Shown in pieces: positions 33,317 through 42,962 of a stretch of DNA of 64,000 bases (its first letter is position 1; every line of letters begins with the position of its first letter). Under the pieces are notes generated by a model, which did not search any database, had not been told where the DNA came from, and worked only from the letters and a program-made list of their open reading frames with translations. The position numbers and the translations under genes are program-made. The stretch comes from CAIQPV01 sp964480365. GTDB lineage: Bacteria > Pseudomonadota > Gammaproteobacteria > Burkholderiales > Gallionellaceae. The stretch spans positions 1 to 64,000 of the forward strand of contig CAYZPM010000014.1 in assembly GCA_964480365.1 (NCBI GenBank). Direction: 5' to 3'.

Positions 33317-33871
33317 TCATCCCTCGAATTTGGTGACCACTTCAGCCACCCGCTTGCCGAACAGCTTGGCAGTTTCGAGATCGCCCGGCAGCATTTCGTC
33401 GGGGCCGCTGTCCGACGGTGATTGCGCCATGGCGCCACTGAAGGAACCGACGTAGTTCACGTCATTGCGCTGTGCCGCTTTAGCGTTGCTGGGCATCAAG
33501 CCGGTACCGACCCAGATGCCGCTGTGTTGCATGGACAGCGTAAACAGGTATTGCAATGTGGACAATTTATCTCCATTCATGGAGGCGCTATTAGTGAAAC
33601 CGGCAAACACCTTGTCTTTCCATTGCTGGGTGAACCATTGCTTGGAAGATGCATCGGCAAACTTCTTGAACTGCCAACTCACGGTGCCCATATAAGTCGG
33701 ACTACCCATGATAATGGCATCGGCTGCGCTCAATGCATCCCAGCCACCTTCAGGCAAATTGCCTTCGCCGTCAATGGCGATGAGTGTCGCGCTTGCGCCT
33801 TCTGCAACAGATTGAGCCAGGCGTTTGGTGTGACCATAACCAGAGTGATAAACCACTGCAACTTTTGCCAT
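33317..33871 (-). CDS. NAD(P)H:quinone oxidoreductase, WrbA-like flavodoxin
   Basis: A 184-residue flavodoxin-fold protein. VVYHSGYGHTKRLA is the FMN phosphate loop and IIMGSPTYMGTVSWQFKKFAD the isoalloxazine region. It resembles WrbA-type quinone reductases, which reduce quinones with two electrons. It is the last gene of the six-gene redox operon (31 bp after pirin). The start at 33871 (MAKVAVVYHSG) is chosen over 33892. Confidence 0.88.
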   Translation of the reverse strand: MAKVAVVYHSGYGHTKRLAQSVAEGASATLIAIDGEGNLPEGGWDALSAADAIIMGSPTYMGTVSWQFKKFADASSKQWFTQQWKDKVFAGFTNSASMNGDKLSTLQYLFTLSMQHSGIWVGTGLMPSNAKAAQRNDVNYVGSFSGAMAQSPSDSGPDEMLPGDLETAKLFGKRVAEVVTKFEG

Positions 33872-33901
33872 TATATTTCTCCATAAATTCACATCAAATG
33901 T

Positions 33902-34786
33902 TTATACAATCGCTGAATCCGATTGGAACCGCCCTTTGTTAAAATCATCCAATGCCTGATGAATTTCTTGCTGAGTATTCATCACAAATGGACCGTACTG
34001 CACTATAGGTTCGTTAAGTGGCTTGCCTGCTACAAGAATTAGGCGCGCGTCTTTTATCGCCGTGAGCGTCATGCCATCTGCTCCCAATGTATTGCTCAAA
34101 ATGCCCATGCGGCGAGACTCAACGTGTACGTCGCCAACCATCACCTCTCCTCGATACACATAAATAAAGGCGTTATGTGTATTTGGTAACTCAGTCGAGA
34201 ATGAAGTGCCAGTCGGCATATGGATGTCAAGATATACCGGTTCTGTGGTTTCGCGGGTAACCGCACCTGTCACGCCATTGCTGCTTCCGGCGATCACGCG
34301 TACGGTGACGTTCTCTGCCGTCACATATTCCGGGATTGTCTCGCTTGGGAAATCGCGATACCACGGCTCGGTCATCTTGCGCTGTGCGGGCAGGTTGAGC
34401 CAAAGCTGGAGGCCTTCCATTACGCCGTCTTTTTGTTCAGGAATTTCGGAGTGAATTACACCACGTCCTGCGGTCATCCATTGCACACCGCCGTCCCCCA
34501 ACAAACCTTCATGCCCCGCGCTGTCGCGATGCCTCATGAGACCTGACAGCATGTAAGTCACCGTCTCGAAACCGCGATGTGGATGGTCGGGAAACCCCGC
34601 TATGTAATCGTCCGGGTTATCGCTACCAAACGCATCCAGCATTAAGAACGGATCGAGACGGCGCTGCAACTTGCCAGTAAGCACGCGAGTTAGCTTTACG
34701 CCTGCACCATCCGAAGTGGCAACCCCTTCGATTTGACGTTCGATGCCGCGCGATTGACGTAATGTTACTTGGGTAAAAGCGTTCAT
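33902..34786 (-). CDS. Pirin family protein
   Basis: A 294-residue bicupin. The N-terminal cupin has the metal motif DHPHRGFETVTYML and GVQWMTAGRGVIHSE (His and Glu ligands); the C-terminal cupin covers about 180-280. Pirins bind iron, and some have quercetinase or redox-sensing roles. GGAGGG lies 8-9 bp before the ATG at 34786. The position between a DODA-type dioxygenase and a quinone reductase suggests a role in quinone or aromatic stress; this is inference. Confidence 0.93.
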   Translation of the reverse strand: MNAFTQVTLRQSRGIERQIEGVATSDGAGVKLTRVLTGKLQRRLDPFLMLDAFGSDNPDDYIAGFPDHPHRGFETVTYMLSGLMRHRDSAGHEGLLGDGGVQWMTAGRGVIHSEIPEQKDGVMEGLQLWLNLPAQRKMTEPWYRDFPSETIPEYVTAENVTVRVIAGSSNGVTGAVTRETTEPVYLDIHMPTGTSFSTELPNTHNAFIYVYRGEVMVGDVHVESRRMGILSNTLGADGMTLTAIKDARLILVAGKPLNEPIVQYGPFVMNTQQEIHQALDDFNKGRFQSDSAIV

Positions 34787-34811
34787 AATCTTTCCCTCCA
34801 ACGGTAGAAAA

Positions 34812-35606
34812 TCAGCTTACAGAATCTCGCCAGAGATAAGCATCCATGGACAATCCACCATAGGCAAAGCGAGGACGATAGCGCTGGGGCGCATCGCCGC
34901 TTGCTGCGCCCAACGCAACTAGAAGCGGCAAGAAGTGCTCTTCAGTTGGATGAGCTTCCGAACCATAAGGTGCTAAACGATATTCGAGCAGGGCCGAAAC
35001 ATCCTGTGCGGCCAGCCTCTCAGCCACCCATTCTGCAAAAACCTGGGCTTTCGGGAATGGTGCTTGATCGCCTTCTGCCTGCCAATCCAGCCAGGAGAAA
35101 TTATGTGTGATCGCGCCGGAGGTGACGATAAGAACGCCTTCATCTCGTAAGGGCGCCAGTAACTTCCCCAACTCAAAATGAGTTGCTGGCTCCCTGTTGC
35201 GCGCCAGAGAGAGTTGCGTGACCGGCACATTGGCTTGTGGGTACATTGCCGATAGCGGCACCCAAGCGCCATGATCCAGACCACGGCTGGGGTGAAGATC
35301 AGCAGCCAAACCGGCAGAGGACAGCAACGACACAACCCGCTCGGCCAGCGCCGGTGCGCCCGGCGCGTGATACTGCATGCGGTAAAGTTCCGGCGAAAAG
35401 CCCGTGAAGTCGTGAATGGTTTCAGGGGCGCCCGATAGACTGGCCGTTGGCTGGCGCGATTCCCAATGCGCCGACACCACAAGAATCGACGCTGGCTCGG
35501 GAACCACTTGGCCGATCTCGCGCCAGCAGGCCACAGTGTCCGGTTCCTTCAACAAGGCATCCGGGGCACCGTGGGACACAAAAACGACAGGCATACGTTC
35601 AGACAT
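34812..35606 (-). CDS. Extradiol dioxygenase, 4,5-DOPA dioxygenase (YgiD) type
   Basis: A 264-residue LigB-superfamily protein. FVSHGAPD supplies the first metal His, SRGLDHGAWVPLSAMYP the second, with SGAITHNF and ahead of the end EAHPTEEHFLPLLVALGA. It opens catechol rings in related enzymes; the true substrate is unknown. GGAG sits 9 bp before the ATG. It lies 25 bp upstream of pirin and 36 bp downstream of yceI. Confidence 0.92.
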   Translation of the reverse strand: MSERMPVVFVSHGAPDALLKEPDTVACWREIGQVVPEPASILVVSAHWESRQPTASLSGAPETIHDFTGFSPELYRMQYHAPGAPALAERVVSLLSSAGLAADLHPSRGLDHGAWVPLSAMYPQANVPVTQLSLARNREPATHFELGKLLAPLRDEGVLIVTSGAITHNFSWLDWQAEGDQAPFPKAQVFAEWVAERLAAQDVSALLEYRLAPYGSEAHPTEEHFLPLLVALGAASGDAPQRYRPRFAYGGLSMDAYLWRDSVS

Positions 35607-35641
35607 ATCAGACTCCAATCTCCATTAGTGCCAAGGCAGAC

Positions 35642-36208
35642 TTAACCCTTGATCGCTTCTACCGGCAGGGTGAGGGTGACATCATCCGACACATAGGGAG
35701 CATATTTACCCATGTTGAAATCGCTACGCTTGATCTTCAACACGGCATTGGCGCCGATTGCATCCTTCTTGACCATTGGATGCGGCATCTCCTGGAACGA
35801 AGTGACCGTAAGAGTTACCAGTTTAGTTACGCCCTTCACCGTCAGATTGCCTTCGACTGTCACCGGCTTGTCGCCATCAAACTTAACTGAGGTAGATTTG
35901 AAAGTGATGGTCGGGTATTTTGCGGTATCAAAAAAATCTTCGCCCTGGATGTGTTCGTTGAACAAGGCGTAGCCAGTATTCACCGATTTTGCATCGATTT
36001 CGATGTCCACTGAGCCGGTCTTGGCCTCACGGTCGAAAACAATCTTGCCGCTGATCTTGTCAAAACTGTGCAACTGGTTGGAGTAACCGAAGTGGTTGTA
36101 CTCGAAACGCGGTGAAGAGTGGTTTGGATCAATATTAAATGTTTCCGGTGCAGCGAACGCGCTGGCAGCGAGGGATACAAGAGCAAGGGTAAATGTGAGT
36201 CTTTTCAT
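35642..36208 (-). CDS. YceI family periplasmic protein (1)
   Basis: A 188-residue protein with a clean signal peptide (MKRLTFTLALVSLAASAFA, cleavage before APE). The YceI lipocalin-like barrel follows: DPNHSSPRFEYNHFGYSNQ, VDIEIDAKSVNTG, FFDTAKYPTITFKS, VEGNLTVKGVT. YceI proteins bind polyisoprenoids such as ubiquinone. A second, diverged YceI lies 49 bp upstream in the same operon, after a cytochrome b561. Confidence 0.95.
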   Translation of the reverse strand: MKRLTFTLALVSLAASAFAAPETFNIDPNHSSPRFEYNHFGYSNQLHSFDKISGKIVFDREAKTGSVDIEIDAKSVNTGYALFNEHIQGEDFFDTAKYPTITFKSTSVKFDGDKPVTVEGNLTVKGVTKLVTLTVTSFQEMPHPMVKKDAIGANAVLKIKRSDFNMGKYAPYVSDDVTLTLPVEAIKG

Positions 36209-36257
36209 GGTGGTTCTCCTTTAGTTAAAAAATGGTTAAAACATTTGAAACAACTTA

Positions 36258-36839
36258 CTACTTCTTGCTGGAAGCAGATGCCACCAGCCGAAATTTGATT
36301 TGCACTTCGTTAGCTACGGTACCGAAATCAGCCCACGAGCCTTCCCCGATACCATAATCACCACGGTTAAGCACGAAACTTCCTTCGAATACGCCGTTGC
36401 CACCTTCCTGATGAAACGTGCCCTGAGTTTTCGCATCCAGTGTTCGCCCCTTGATGCTCATCTTGCCTGTCACCTCGAACCGATTGTTGCCAAGAGGTTT
36501 GATTGACGTTGAGGCAAAGCGTACAAACGGAAACACTTTCGCATTGAACCAAGGTTTTTCCACTACCGAGTCGTTGGCTTCGTCTGATCCAGCATCAATG
36601 CTGGCGATCGCGATCTCCATTTCGGCTTTGGCTAACGCAGGCTTTGCAGGATCGAAGCTGATCTGGCTTTTGAAACTCTTGATAACACCTTCAACTGGTA
36701 CGTTCATTTGTTTGAACACAAATGACATTGAGCTCTTGTCAGCCTGGATTTGGTTGAACTCGGTCGCTTGTACGCTGGAGATAAACAAGAGCGCAACCAA
36801 ACCAATAATAAATACAAGTTTTGATGCAATGTGGTTCAT
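36258..36839 (-). CDS. YceI family periplasmic protein (2)
   Basis: A 193-residue protein with a signal peptide or N-terminal anchor (LVFIIGLVALLFISSVQA) and the YceI core (SMSFVFKQMNVPVEGVIKSF, AEMEIAIASIDAG, FPFVRFASTSIKPLG, VTGKMSIKG). It is well diverged from its neighbour at 35642-36208, so this is an old duplication. AGGAGAA lies upstream of the ATG at 36839. The cytochrome b561 gene ends 10 bp before it. Confidence 0.93.
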   Translation of the reverse strand: MNHIASKLVFIIGLVALLFISSVQATEFNQIQADKSSMSFVFKQMNVPVEGVIKSFKSQISFDPAKPALAKAEMEIAIASIDAGSDEANDSVVEKPWFNAKVFPFVRFASTSIKPLGNNRFEVTGKMSIKGRTLDAKTQGTFHQEGGNGVFEGSFVLNRGDYGIGEGSWADFGTVANEVQIKFRLVASASSKK

Positions 36840-36849
36840 GGCAATTCTC

Positions 36850-37395
36850 CTAAAATTTCTTGATAAATGGCAGCATACGTATAAGGACATCGTCGCGATC
36901 AATAATGTGATGTTTGATTGCAGCGCCAGCGTGGCCCAGAACCAATCCGGCCAAGGTGTAATTCAGCGCTATGTGTACAACTGCGAGCAAATTTCCCAAC
37001 TCCTTGTTCTTCGCGAGCAAGTCGGGTAGCGGCAGCACGCCGAAATACACCGTCTGGAAACCCTTGGCCGAACTCATTAACCAGCCGCTGACCGGAATGG
37101 CGATCATCAGGACATAAATGAGCCAGTGGGTTAATTCAGCCGCAACATGTTGCCAAGCTGGCATCCCAGCGGGCGGCCCTGGCGGACGATGGGTAAAGCG
37201 CCAGATGAGGCGAAACAACACCAGCAGAAAAATCGTCACGCCGGCCCACTTGTGCCACGAGTAAATTTTGAGCTTCAAGGGTGTCAGTAGCAGGTCGTGC
37301 ATATAAAAGCCAACGCCGAAGGTCATAACAATCGCAATCGCCACCAGCCAATGCAGGGCAATAGCAGTGCGGGTATAGTTAGCAGTATGTTCCAT
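36850..37395 (-). CDS. Cytochrome b561 family protein
   Basis: A 181-residue di-haem b membrane protein with four helices. Candidate haem histidines are in IALHWLVAIAI, YSWHKWAGV, ELTHWLIYVLM and VVHIALNYTLAGLVLGHAGAA. Such proteins pass electrons between quinol and periplasmic partners and often precede yceI. It is the first gene of the cytb561-yceI-yceI-DODA-pirin-wrbA operon and divergent from a LysR gene, which probably controls it. Confidence 0.93.
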   Translation of the reverse strand: MEHTANYTRTAIALHWLVAIAIVMTFGVGFYMHDLLLTPLKLKIYSWHKWAGVTIFLLVLFRLIWRFTHRPPGPPAGMPAWQHVAAELTHWLIYVLMIAIPVSGWLMSSAKGFQTVYFGVLPLPDLLAKNKELGNLLAVVHIALNYTLAGLVLGHAGAAIKHHIIDRDDVLIRMLPFIKKF

Positions 37396-37457
37396 GACGA
37401 ACCCCAATAATTGATAGGCGCACTGTACACAAATCTATACGCAATAAATAGCATACA

Positions 37458-37480
37458 ATTAGCAAAATATTATTGCTAAT
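37458..37480. promoter_or_regulatory. Perfect palindrome, likely LysR operator
   Basis: ATTAGCAA - 7 bp - TTGCTAAT, a perfect 8-bp inverted repeat containing a T-N11-A core, lies in the 110-bp divergent gap, 26 bp before the LysR start. The position suits autoregulation and control of the redox operon. Confidence 0.7.
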
Positions 37481-37505
37481 ATCGCAACAATAGATCGGGG
37501 TATTT

Positions 37506-38420
37506 ATGGATCGAATCGATAGTATGCGACTCTTTGTGCGGGTCGCCGAACTGGGAAGCTTCTCGGCTGTGGCGCAGCAGATGAATGTAGAGCGCTCAGT
37601 CGTAACGCGCAAGGTGGCGGCGCTCGAAGCACACTTGGGGGCGAAGTTGCTTGCACGTAGTACGCGGCGCCTGAGCCTCACTTCGGCAGGTGCGCCCTAT
37701 CTCGAAAAGTGCCGCGAAATTCTAAGCTTGGTAGAGGCTGCCGAAGCGGACATGACCGAAAATCGACAGGCGCCTCGCGGCCATATCCGCATTACTCTGC
37801 CATTTTCATTCGGTATTCACCAGTTAATGCCGATGTTCGGCGACTTCATGACCGCCAACCCGGAAATATCAATCGAACTGGAATTCAATGACCGCCGGGC
37901 TAACCTGATCGAAGGAGGCTTTGATTTGGCAATTCGCATTACTGGTCGACTGGAACCAGGAGATGTGGCACGAAAAATTGGTAATAGTCAGGGAACTGTC
38001 GTCGCAGCACCAGAATACTTGAAGCGACATGGCAGGCCCAAGCACCCGAGCGAACTTATCAAACACGAATGTTTCGGTTATTTATTGGGTGCGCGCTCAA
38101 GTTGGGCTTTCATCATTGACGGTGACATTAAGTGGTTTCCCATTGCAGGAAGGCTGGAATCCAACAGCGGTGATGCATTGTTGGTATCCACAATTCATGG
38201 ATTGGGTATCAGCTATGCTCCTACCTTTGTCGTCGAACGAGCCGTACGTGAAGGTTCGCTGGAAATTCTACTGCCCAAGTTTTCGACACCAGAAATGGGA
38301 ATCTACGCGGTCTTCCCGAGCAATCGTTATGTACCTCACCGCGTCAGAAGCTTAGTTGATTACCTTGCCCAGCGAATTGGGCCTAAGCCGCCGTGGGATG
38401 AAATCCTCCAAATAAAGTAG
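37506..38420 (+). CDS. LysR family transcriptional regulator
   Basis: A 304-residue LTTR. The N-terminal winged helix (RIDSMRLFVRVAELGSFSAVAQQMNVERSVVTRKVAALEAHLGAKLL) is followed by a LysR substrate-binding domain with the start PRGHIRITLPFSFG typical of the CrgA/AaeR-like group. Members next to pirin or quinone reductase genes often respond to aromatic or electrophilic compounds. It is divergent from the cytochrome b561 operon across a palindromic operator. Confidence 0.93.
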   Translation: MDRIDSMRLFVRVAELGSFSAVAQQMNVERSVVTRKVAALEAHLGAKLLARSTRRLSLTSAGAPYLEKCREILSLVEAAEADMTENRQAPRGHIRITLPFSFGIHQLMPMFGDFMTANPEISIELEFNDRRANLIEGGFDLAIRITGRLEPGDVARKIGNSQGTVVAAPEYLKRHGRPKHPSELIKHECFGYLLGARSSWAFIIDGDIKWFPIAGRLESNSGDALLVSTIHGLGISYAPTFVVERAVREGSLEILLPKFSTPEMGIYAVFPSNRYVPHRVRSLVDYLAQRIGPKPPWDEILQIK

Positions 38421-38613
38421 CTTTAAGATAGTCCATTAGACGACGCGTTCGACTGTTGCGAATTTAGCAATAGTATTTTGAAGCTTGTAGTCTTTTTCTC
38501 CACAAATAATCCAGTTAGGCTGAGAGCGTGGAAATTGGGGGAATGTACTTCTTCCCCAAAATTACATGGCTCCACAAGAGTTCATCCATTAAACCAACTT
38601 AGAGGAATCAACC

Positions 38614-38859
38614 ATGTCTGAAAATAATCCCCATATCGCCCAGAAATCACCCTGTGCCGTTGAAGTTGAAGCTGGCAAAAGCTACTGGTATTGCACCTGC
38701 GGCAAGAGTGCTGGACAGCCATTCTGTGATGGCAGCCACAAGGGTACCGAGTTTGTCCCTAAGGAGTACAAGTCAGAGCAATCAGAGACTGTCTATTTTT
38801 GCGGCTGCAAGCATAGTGGCAATGGCATAACTTGCGACGGTAGCCACCAAAACCTGTAA
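38614..38859 (+). CDS. CDGSH iron-sulfur domain protein (double motif)
   Basis: An 81-residue protein with two CDGSH-type motifs: CTCGKSAGQPFCDGSHKG and CGCKHSGNGITCDGSHQN. Each supplies three Cys and one His for a [2Fe-2S] cluster, as in mitoNEET-related bacterial proteins. Redox or cluster-transfer roles are suspected. A GAGGAA precedes the ATG. It converges with the Pat gene; a stem-loop lies between. Confidence 0.93.
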   Translation: MSENNPHIAQKSPCAVEVEAGKSYWYCTCGKSAGQPFCDGSHKGTEFVPKEYKSEQSETVYFCGCKHSGNGITCDGSHQNL

Positions 38860-38868
38860 TGGCGACAT

Positions 38869-38891
38869 GGAGCAGCGAAGGTTGCTGCTCC
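38869..38891. terminator. Stem-loop between convergent genes, possible terminator
   Basis: GGAGCAGC - 7-nt loop - GCTGCTCC, a perfect 8-bp stem directly after the CDGSH gene. There is no clean T run, so termination strength is uncertain. Confidence 0.4.
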
Positions 38892-38938
38892 CTCGTTTCG
38901 CCGATTTATTCGATAGCGGCTAGAATCACGATATTGAA

Positions 38939-41617
38939 TCACAACACCTTGCGGACGATTTTTATGCCGTCGTCTTCCTCACTGGTTTCGATGGTAAAAC
39001 CGAGGCGAGCCATCAGGTGCAACATGCTGCTGTTATTTTTCAGCACTCCACCTTCCATGGTTCTCAGCCCTTTGGCGCGCGCGGCATCCAATAATGCCGT
39101 CATCAATTTAGGCCCCAGTCCTATGCCACGCATATTGTCGGCAACAACCAAGGCGAATTCGCAACTCTCGCCATCCGGATTGATGGTAAAGCGCGACACT
39201 CCCAACTCGATTTCTTTGCAATTTCCATCTGCCACCGCAATCAATGCCATTTCGCGACTGTAATCAATTTGAGTAAATCGAACCAGCATGGAATGGGAAA
39301 GTTCCTGCACGCTATTCATGTAGCGGAAATAACGCGATTCTGCGGACAAGCCGCGCACGAATTCTTGCGTAAGCTCCGCATCTTCCGGGCGTATCGGGCG
39401 GATGGTGATGTCTGTGCCATCAGCCAGTTGCCAATGGCTGACAAGATGAGTCGGGTAAGGGTAAATCGCCATGTGCGAGTAGCGATCGGCACTGGGCTGG
39501 CGGGGTTCAACCAACACCCGCGCATCGGCGGCCAGCGCGCCATGCTCATCCACGATCAGCGGGTTGATATCCATTTCCATTAGCATGGGTAGTTCGCACA
39601 CCATTTCCGATACGCGTAACAGTACGCTTTCGAGGGCTTCCATATTAGCCGGGGGCATGTTGCGGAAAGCGCCCAGCATTTTGGCCACGTGCGTGCCTTT
39701 GATAAGATCTTTGACCAGAAAAGTGTTGAGCGGGGGCAGCGCCACGGCGCGGTCACCCATCACTTCCACCAAGGTGCCGCCTGCTCCGAAAGTAATCACC
39801 GGCCCGAACACCGGATCGTTGGTCACGCCGAGCATCAGTTCGCGTCCGTACTCTTTCATAATCATTGGCTGAATTGCAATCCCGTCAAGATGTGCCTCGG
39901 GACGGCTGCACTTCACGTTATTCATAATCTCGTGGTACGCCGCACGCACAGCTTGTGCATTGCCCAAGTTAAGCTTGACCCCGCCCGCATCGCTCTTGTG
40001 AGTGATGTCGCGCGAATTCACTTTCATTGCCACCGGATAGCCCAGTTGCTGAGCAATCAGCAGCGCTTCGTTAGGCGAATGGGCGACCATGGTTTGCGCC
40101 ACCGGGATATGGAAGGCCGATAACAATGCCTTGGATTCCATTTCGTTCAGCACCTTGCGCCGATCCTGCAGCGCGCCCTCGATAATCAGGCGCGCGCCTT
40201 CCACATCCGGCTCCAGATGATGACTTACCGGCCCCGGCATCTGTTCCAGCAATTTCTGGTTCTGATAGTAGGCAGAAAGGCAGGAGAACACTTCCACAGC
40301 GGCTTCCAGTGTGCGGAAATTCGGGCGTTGAGCATGATTGAAAGCCTTGCGGGATTCGGCGACCTGCCCCTCGCCCATCCAACAGGTCAGCAGAGGCTTT
40401 TTGTATTGAGTGGAAAGATCCATCACAGCTTGAGCCGCCTCCAGCGGCTTGGTCATGGCTTGTGGAGTTAGTATGGTCAGCACGCCATCCACATTAGGGT
40501 CTTCCAGGCAAGCTTTGACCGCAAAGTGATAACGGTCAGCCTGCGCATCGCCGATGATGTCCACCGGATTGCCATGCGACCAATTTGACGGTAACACCTT
40601 GTTAAGTTGCTCCATGGTGGTGTCGGACAAAGTTGCGATAACCAACCCCAGATCGACAGCACGATCCGTGGCCATCACGCCAGGGCCTCCACCATTGGTG
40701 ACGATGGCCAAACGGTTTCCGGTGGGGTGGAAGCCGACGGACAGCGCCTTGGCTGCGGCAAATAATTGCGTGATGGTCTGCACCCGCACTACACCCGCGC
40801 GGCGCACGGCGGCGTCGAATGCATCGTCGGAACCCACCAATGATGCTGTGTGTGACATGGCCGCTTTGGAGCCTGCCGGGTGGCGCCCCACCTTGACCAG
40901 AATCACCGGTTTGATACGGGCGGCAGCGCGGATAGCGCTCATGAAGCTGCGCGCATCGCGGATGCCTTCGATGTACATCAGAATGCTCTGGGTCTGTTGG
41001 TCTGATACCAGATAGTCGAGAATTTCGCCGAAGTCCACATCAGCGGATGAACCCATCGACACCACGCTGGAGAACCCCACGTCGTTGGTCTGCGCCCAAT
41101 CCAGAATGGCAGTGCAGAGTGCGCCGGATTGCGACACAAAAGCGAGATGACCGGTGTTGGCGCCGCCCTTGTTGAACGTTGCGTTGAGACCGATGCTGGG
41201 ACGCATCACACCGAGACAGTTCGGGCCAATCAGCCGGATATCATAACGGCGTGCATTCTCCAGCACTGCCCGCTCCAGCGCCTGCCCCTCGGGGCCGGTT
41301 TCGCCAAAGCCTGCGGTGATGATGACTGCCGCCTTGACGCCGTGCTTGCCGCAATCCTCGATGATGTCAGGCACAGTTTGCGGCGGAGTGGCGATGACCA
41401 CCAGTTCAACCGGCTCCTCAATCTTCGCTATGGAGGTGTAGGCCTTGCGTCCTTGTACCTCGGGATTCTTGGCATTAACGGGATACAAGGCACCTTGATA
41501 GCCGCTTTCCAGCATGTTCTGAAACACGATCTGACCGACCGAATCAATCCGGTCACTGGCGCCAAACACCGCAACGGACTTCGGTGCAAAAAGGGGATTT
41601 AGATAATGTTGGCTCAT
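38939..41617 (-). CDS. Protein lysine acetyltransferase Pat (ACD + GNAT)
   Basis: An 892-residue fusion. The N-terminal 700 residues resemble NDP-forming acyl-CoA synthetase subunits (SVAVFGASDR, GPNCLGV, FVSQSGALC, then an ATP-grasp part with VAMKVNSRDITHKSDAGGVKLN). The C-terminal 170 residues are a GNAT acetyltransferase (ITIRPIRPEDAEL, VVADNMRGIGLGPKLMTALLDAARAKG). This is the Pat/PatZ (YfiQ) architecture that acetylates and silences acetyl-CoA synthetase. No acs is nearby. The start at 41617 (MSQHYLNPLFAPKSVAVFG) is chosen over 41677. Confidence 0.93.
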   Translation of the reverse strand: MSQHYLNPLFAPKSVAVFGASDRIDSVGQIVFQNMLESGYQGALYPVNAKNPEVQGRKAYTSIAKIEEPVELVVIATPPQTVPDIIEDCGKHGVKAAVIITAGFGETGPEGQALERAVLENARRYDIRLIGPNCLGVMRPSIGLNATFNKGGANTGHLAFVSQSGALCTAILDWAQTNDVGFSSVVSMGSSADVDFGEILDYLVSDQQTQSILMYIEGIRDARSFMSAIRAAARIKPVILVKVGRHPAGSKAAMSHTASLVGSDDAFDAAVRRAGVVRVQTITQLFAAAKALSVGFHPTGNRLAIVTNGGGPGVMATDRAVDLGLVIATLSDTTMEQLNKVLPSNWSHGNPVDIIGDAQADRYHFAVKACLEDPNVDGVLTILTPQAMTKPLEAAQAVMDLSTQYKKPLLTCWMGEGQVAESRKAFNHAQRPNFRTLEAAVEVFSCLSAYYQNQKLLEQMPGPVSHHLEPDVEGARLIIEGALQDRRKVLNEMESKALLSAFHIPVAQTMVAHSPNEALLIAQQLGYPVAMKVNSRDITHKSDAGGVKLNLGNAQAVRAAYHEIMNNVKCSRPEAHLDGIAIQPMIMKEYGRELMLGVTNDPVFGPVITFGAGGTLVEVMGDRAVALPPLNTFLVKDLIKGTHVAKMLGAFRNMPPANMEALESVLLRVSEMVCELPMLMEMDINPLIVDEHGALAADARVLVEPRQPSADRYSHMAIYPYPTHLVSHWQLADGTDITIRPIRPEDAELTQEFVRGLSAESRYFRYMNSVQELSHSMLVRFTQIDYSREMALIAVADGNCKEIELGVSRFTINPDGESCEFALVVADNMRGIGLGPKLMTALLDAARAKGLRTMEGGVLKNNSSMLHLMARLGFTIETSEEDDGIKIVRKVL

Positions 41618-41924
41618 GATGTGCGATACCAAATGTAAGTGAATTTGTTGTAAGTTATTGCATTGCTGGCGGAGCATTCAATGCAGCAATTCATGCCGAA
41701 ACCGTGAGTGCCAGCGCGGTCAGTTTAGCGCGAAATGAAAAAATTACTCTTTCGAAGGAAACTGCCGAACTTAATGTTTTCATGGTCAGCATAGTATGCT
41801 TAAGTTAAGCTTTTAATACGCTACCTTATTTTGGGTATTTTTTGGTGAATGATTCTTCATATTTAATAGTACGCGCTGTTGAATAGAACTTCAAACTTGA
41901 ATCCGCGCGCTGAAACTTGCCCCG

Positions 41925-42764
41925 TCACAACAAGAAAAGTTTGCGCGCCGCTTCTTCCTTAAGCGTGTCGTTGATTTCGCGCATGACGCTGTTCAGGTCG
42001 ACCGGTTTCTCGATGCGCTCGAAGCACCCGGTCAATGTGCTTTCCGGATGCAGCTGGCTGCTCTGGTAGAGCGACCATATCTCCATGCCATAGTCAGTGG
42101 TTAGAAGCTCAGGCGCAAATTGGCCGAAATAGTTAGCCAGGTTCTCGACATCCCGCAGCAGCATTTTGCAAGCATGGTTGTTGGCGGCGGCATCGATGGC
42201 TTGGGGCAAGTCGATTATGACGGGCCCTTCACTGCCAACCAGCACGTTGTATTCGGACAGATCGCCGTGGATAGTCCCGGCGCAAAGCATGCGCACCACC
42301 TGCGTAATCAATGTGCGGTGATACTCGCGGGAAAGCTCCGCCGTGAGCACCAGATCGTTGAGCCGAGGGGCAGCGTTGCCCTCGCTGTCGGTCACCAGTT
42401 CCATCAGCAGCACGCCCTCATGGAAGTTATACGGCTTGGGTACGCGCACCCCCGCAGCGGCGAGACGGTACAAGGCGTCCACCTCGGCATTCTGCCAAGC
42501 TTCTTCCTGCGCTTTGCGTCCATAGCTGGTGCCTTTTTCCATGGCACGGGCACGACGGCTATTTTTCACTTTGCGACCTTCGGTATAATCTACGCTCTGG
42601 CGGAAACTGCGTTTATTGGCTTCTTTGTAAACCTTCGCGCAACGTATCTCTTCTCCACAGCGCACCACATAGACCGTGGCTTCCTTGCCGCTCATCAACT
42701 GACGGATGACCTCATCGACAAGGCCATCCTGGATCAGCGGTTCAATTCTTTTTGGGGTCTTCAT
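41925..42764 (-). CDS. RIO1-like serine/threonine protein kinase
   Basis: A 279-residue atypical kinase. GKEATVYVVRCGEE replaces the P-loop, CAKVYK holds the ATP-binding lysine, HGDLSEYNVLV is the catalytic loop and IIDLPQAID replaces DFG with the metal-binding Asp. It belongs to the bacterial RIO1/YrrK-like group; its substrate is unknown. It lies just outside the element whose left border is at 42963. Confidence 0.93.
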   Translation of the reverse strand: MKTPKRIEPLIQDGLVDEVIRQLMSGKEATVYVVRCGEEIRCAKVYKEANKRSFRQSVDYTEGRKVKNSRRARAMEKGTSYGRKAQEEAWQNAEVDALYRLAAAGVRVPKPYNFHEGVLLMELVTDSEGNAAPRLNDLVLTAELSREYHRTLITQVVRMLCAGTIHGDLSEYNVLVGSEGPVIIDLPQAIDAAANNHACKMLLRDVENLANYFGQFAPELLTTDYGMEIWSLYQSSQLHPESTLTGCFERIEKPVDLNSVMREINDTLKEEAARKLFLL

Positions 42765-42962
42765 TGATGGGTGATCGTCACAAAATAGTCCTGATTACAA
42801 GCTGCGATATGTTGCATGGAACATGCATTTCAACAGGAATGACGCCAGAGAGATTTTTATCCGAAGAACTCCCGTCCAGCTTTTGAAAAAGCCGGGAAAA
42901 TTCATATGACAAAAGAATGAGATAAAGTAATACAAAATACCTGAAAACACAGTGACTCTTTA

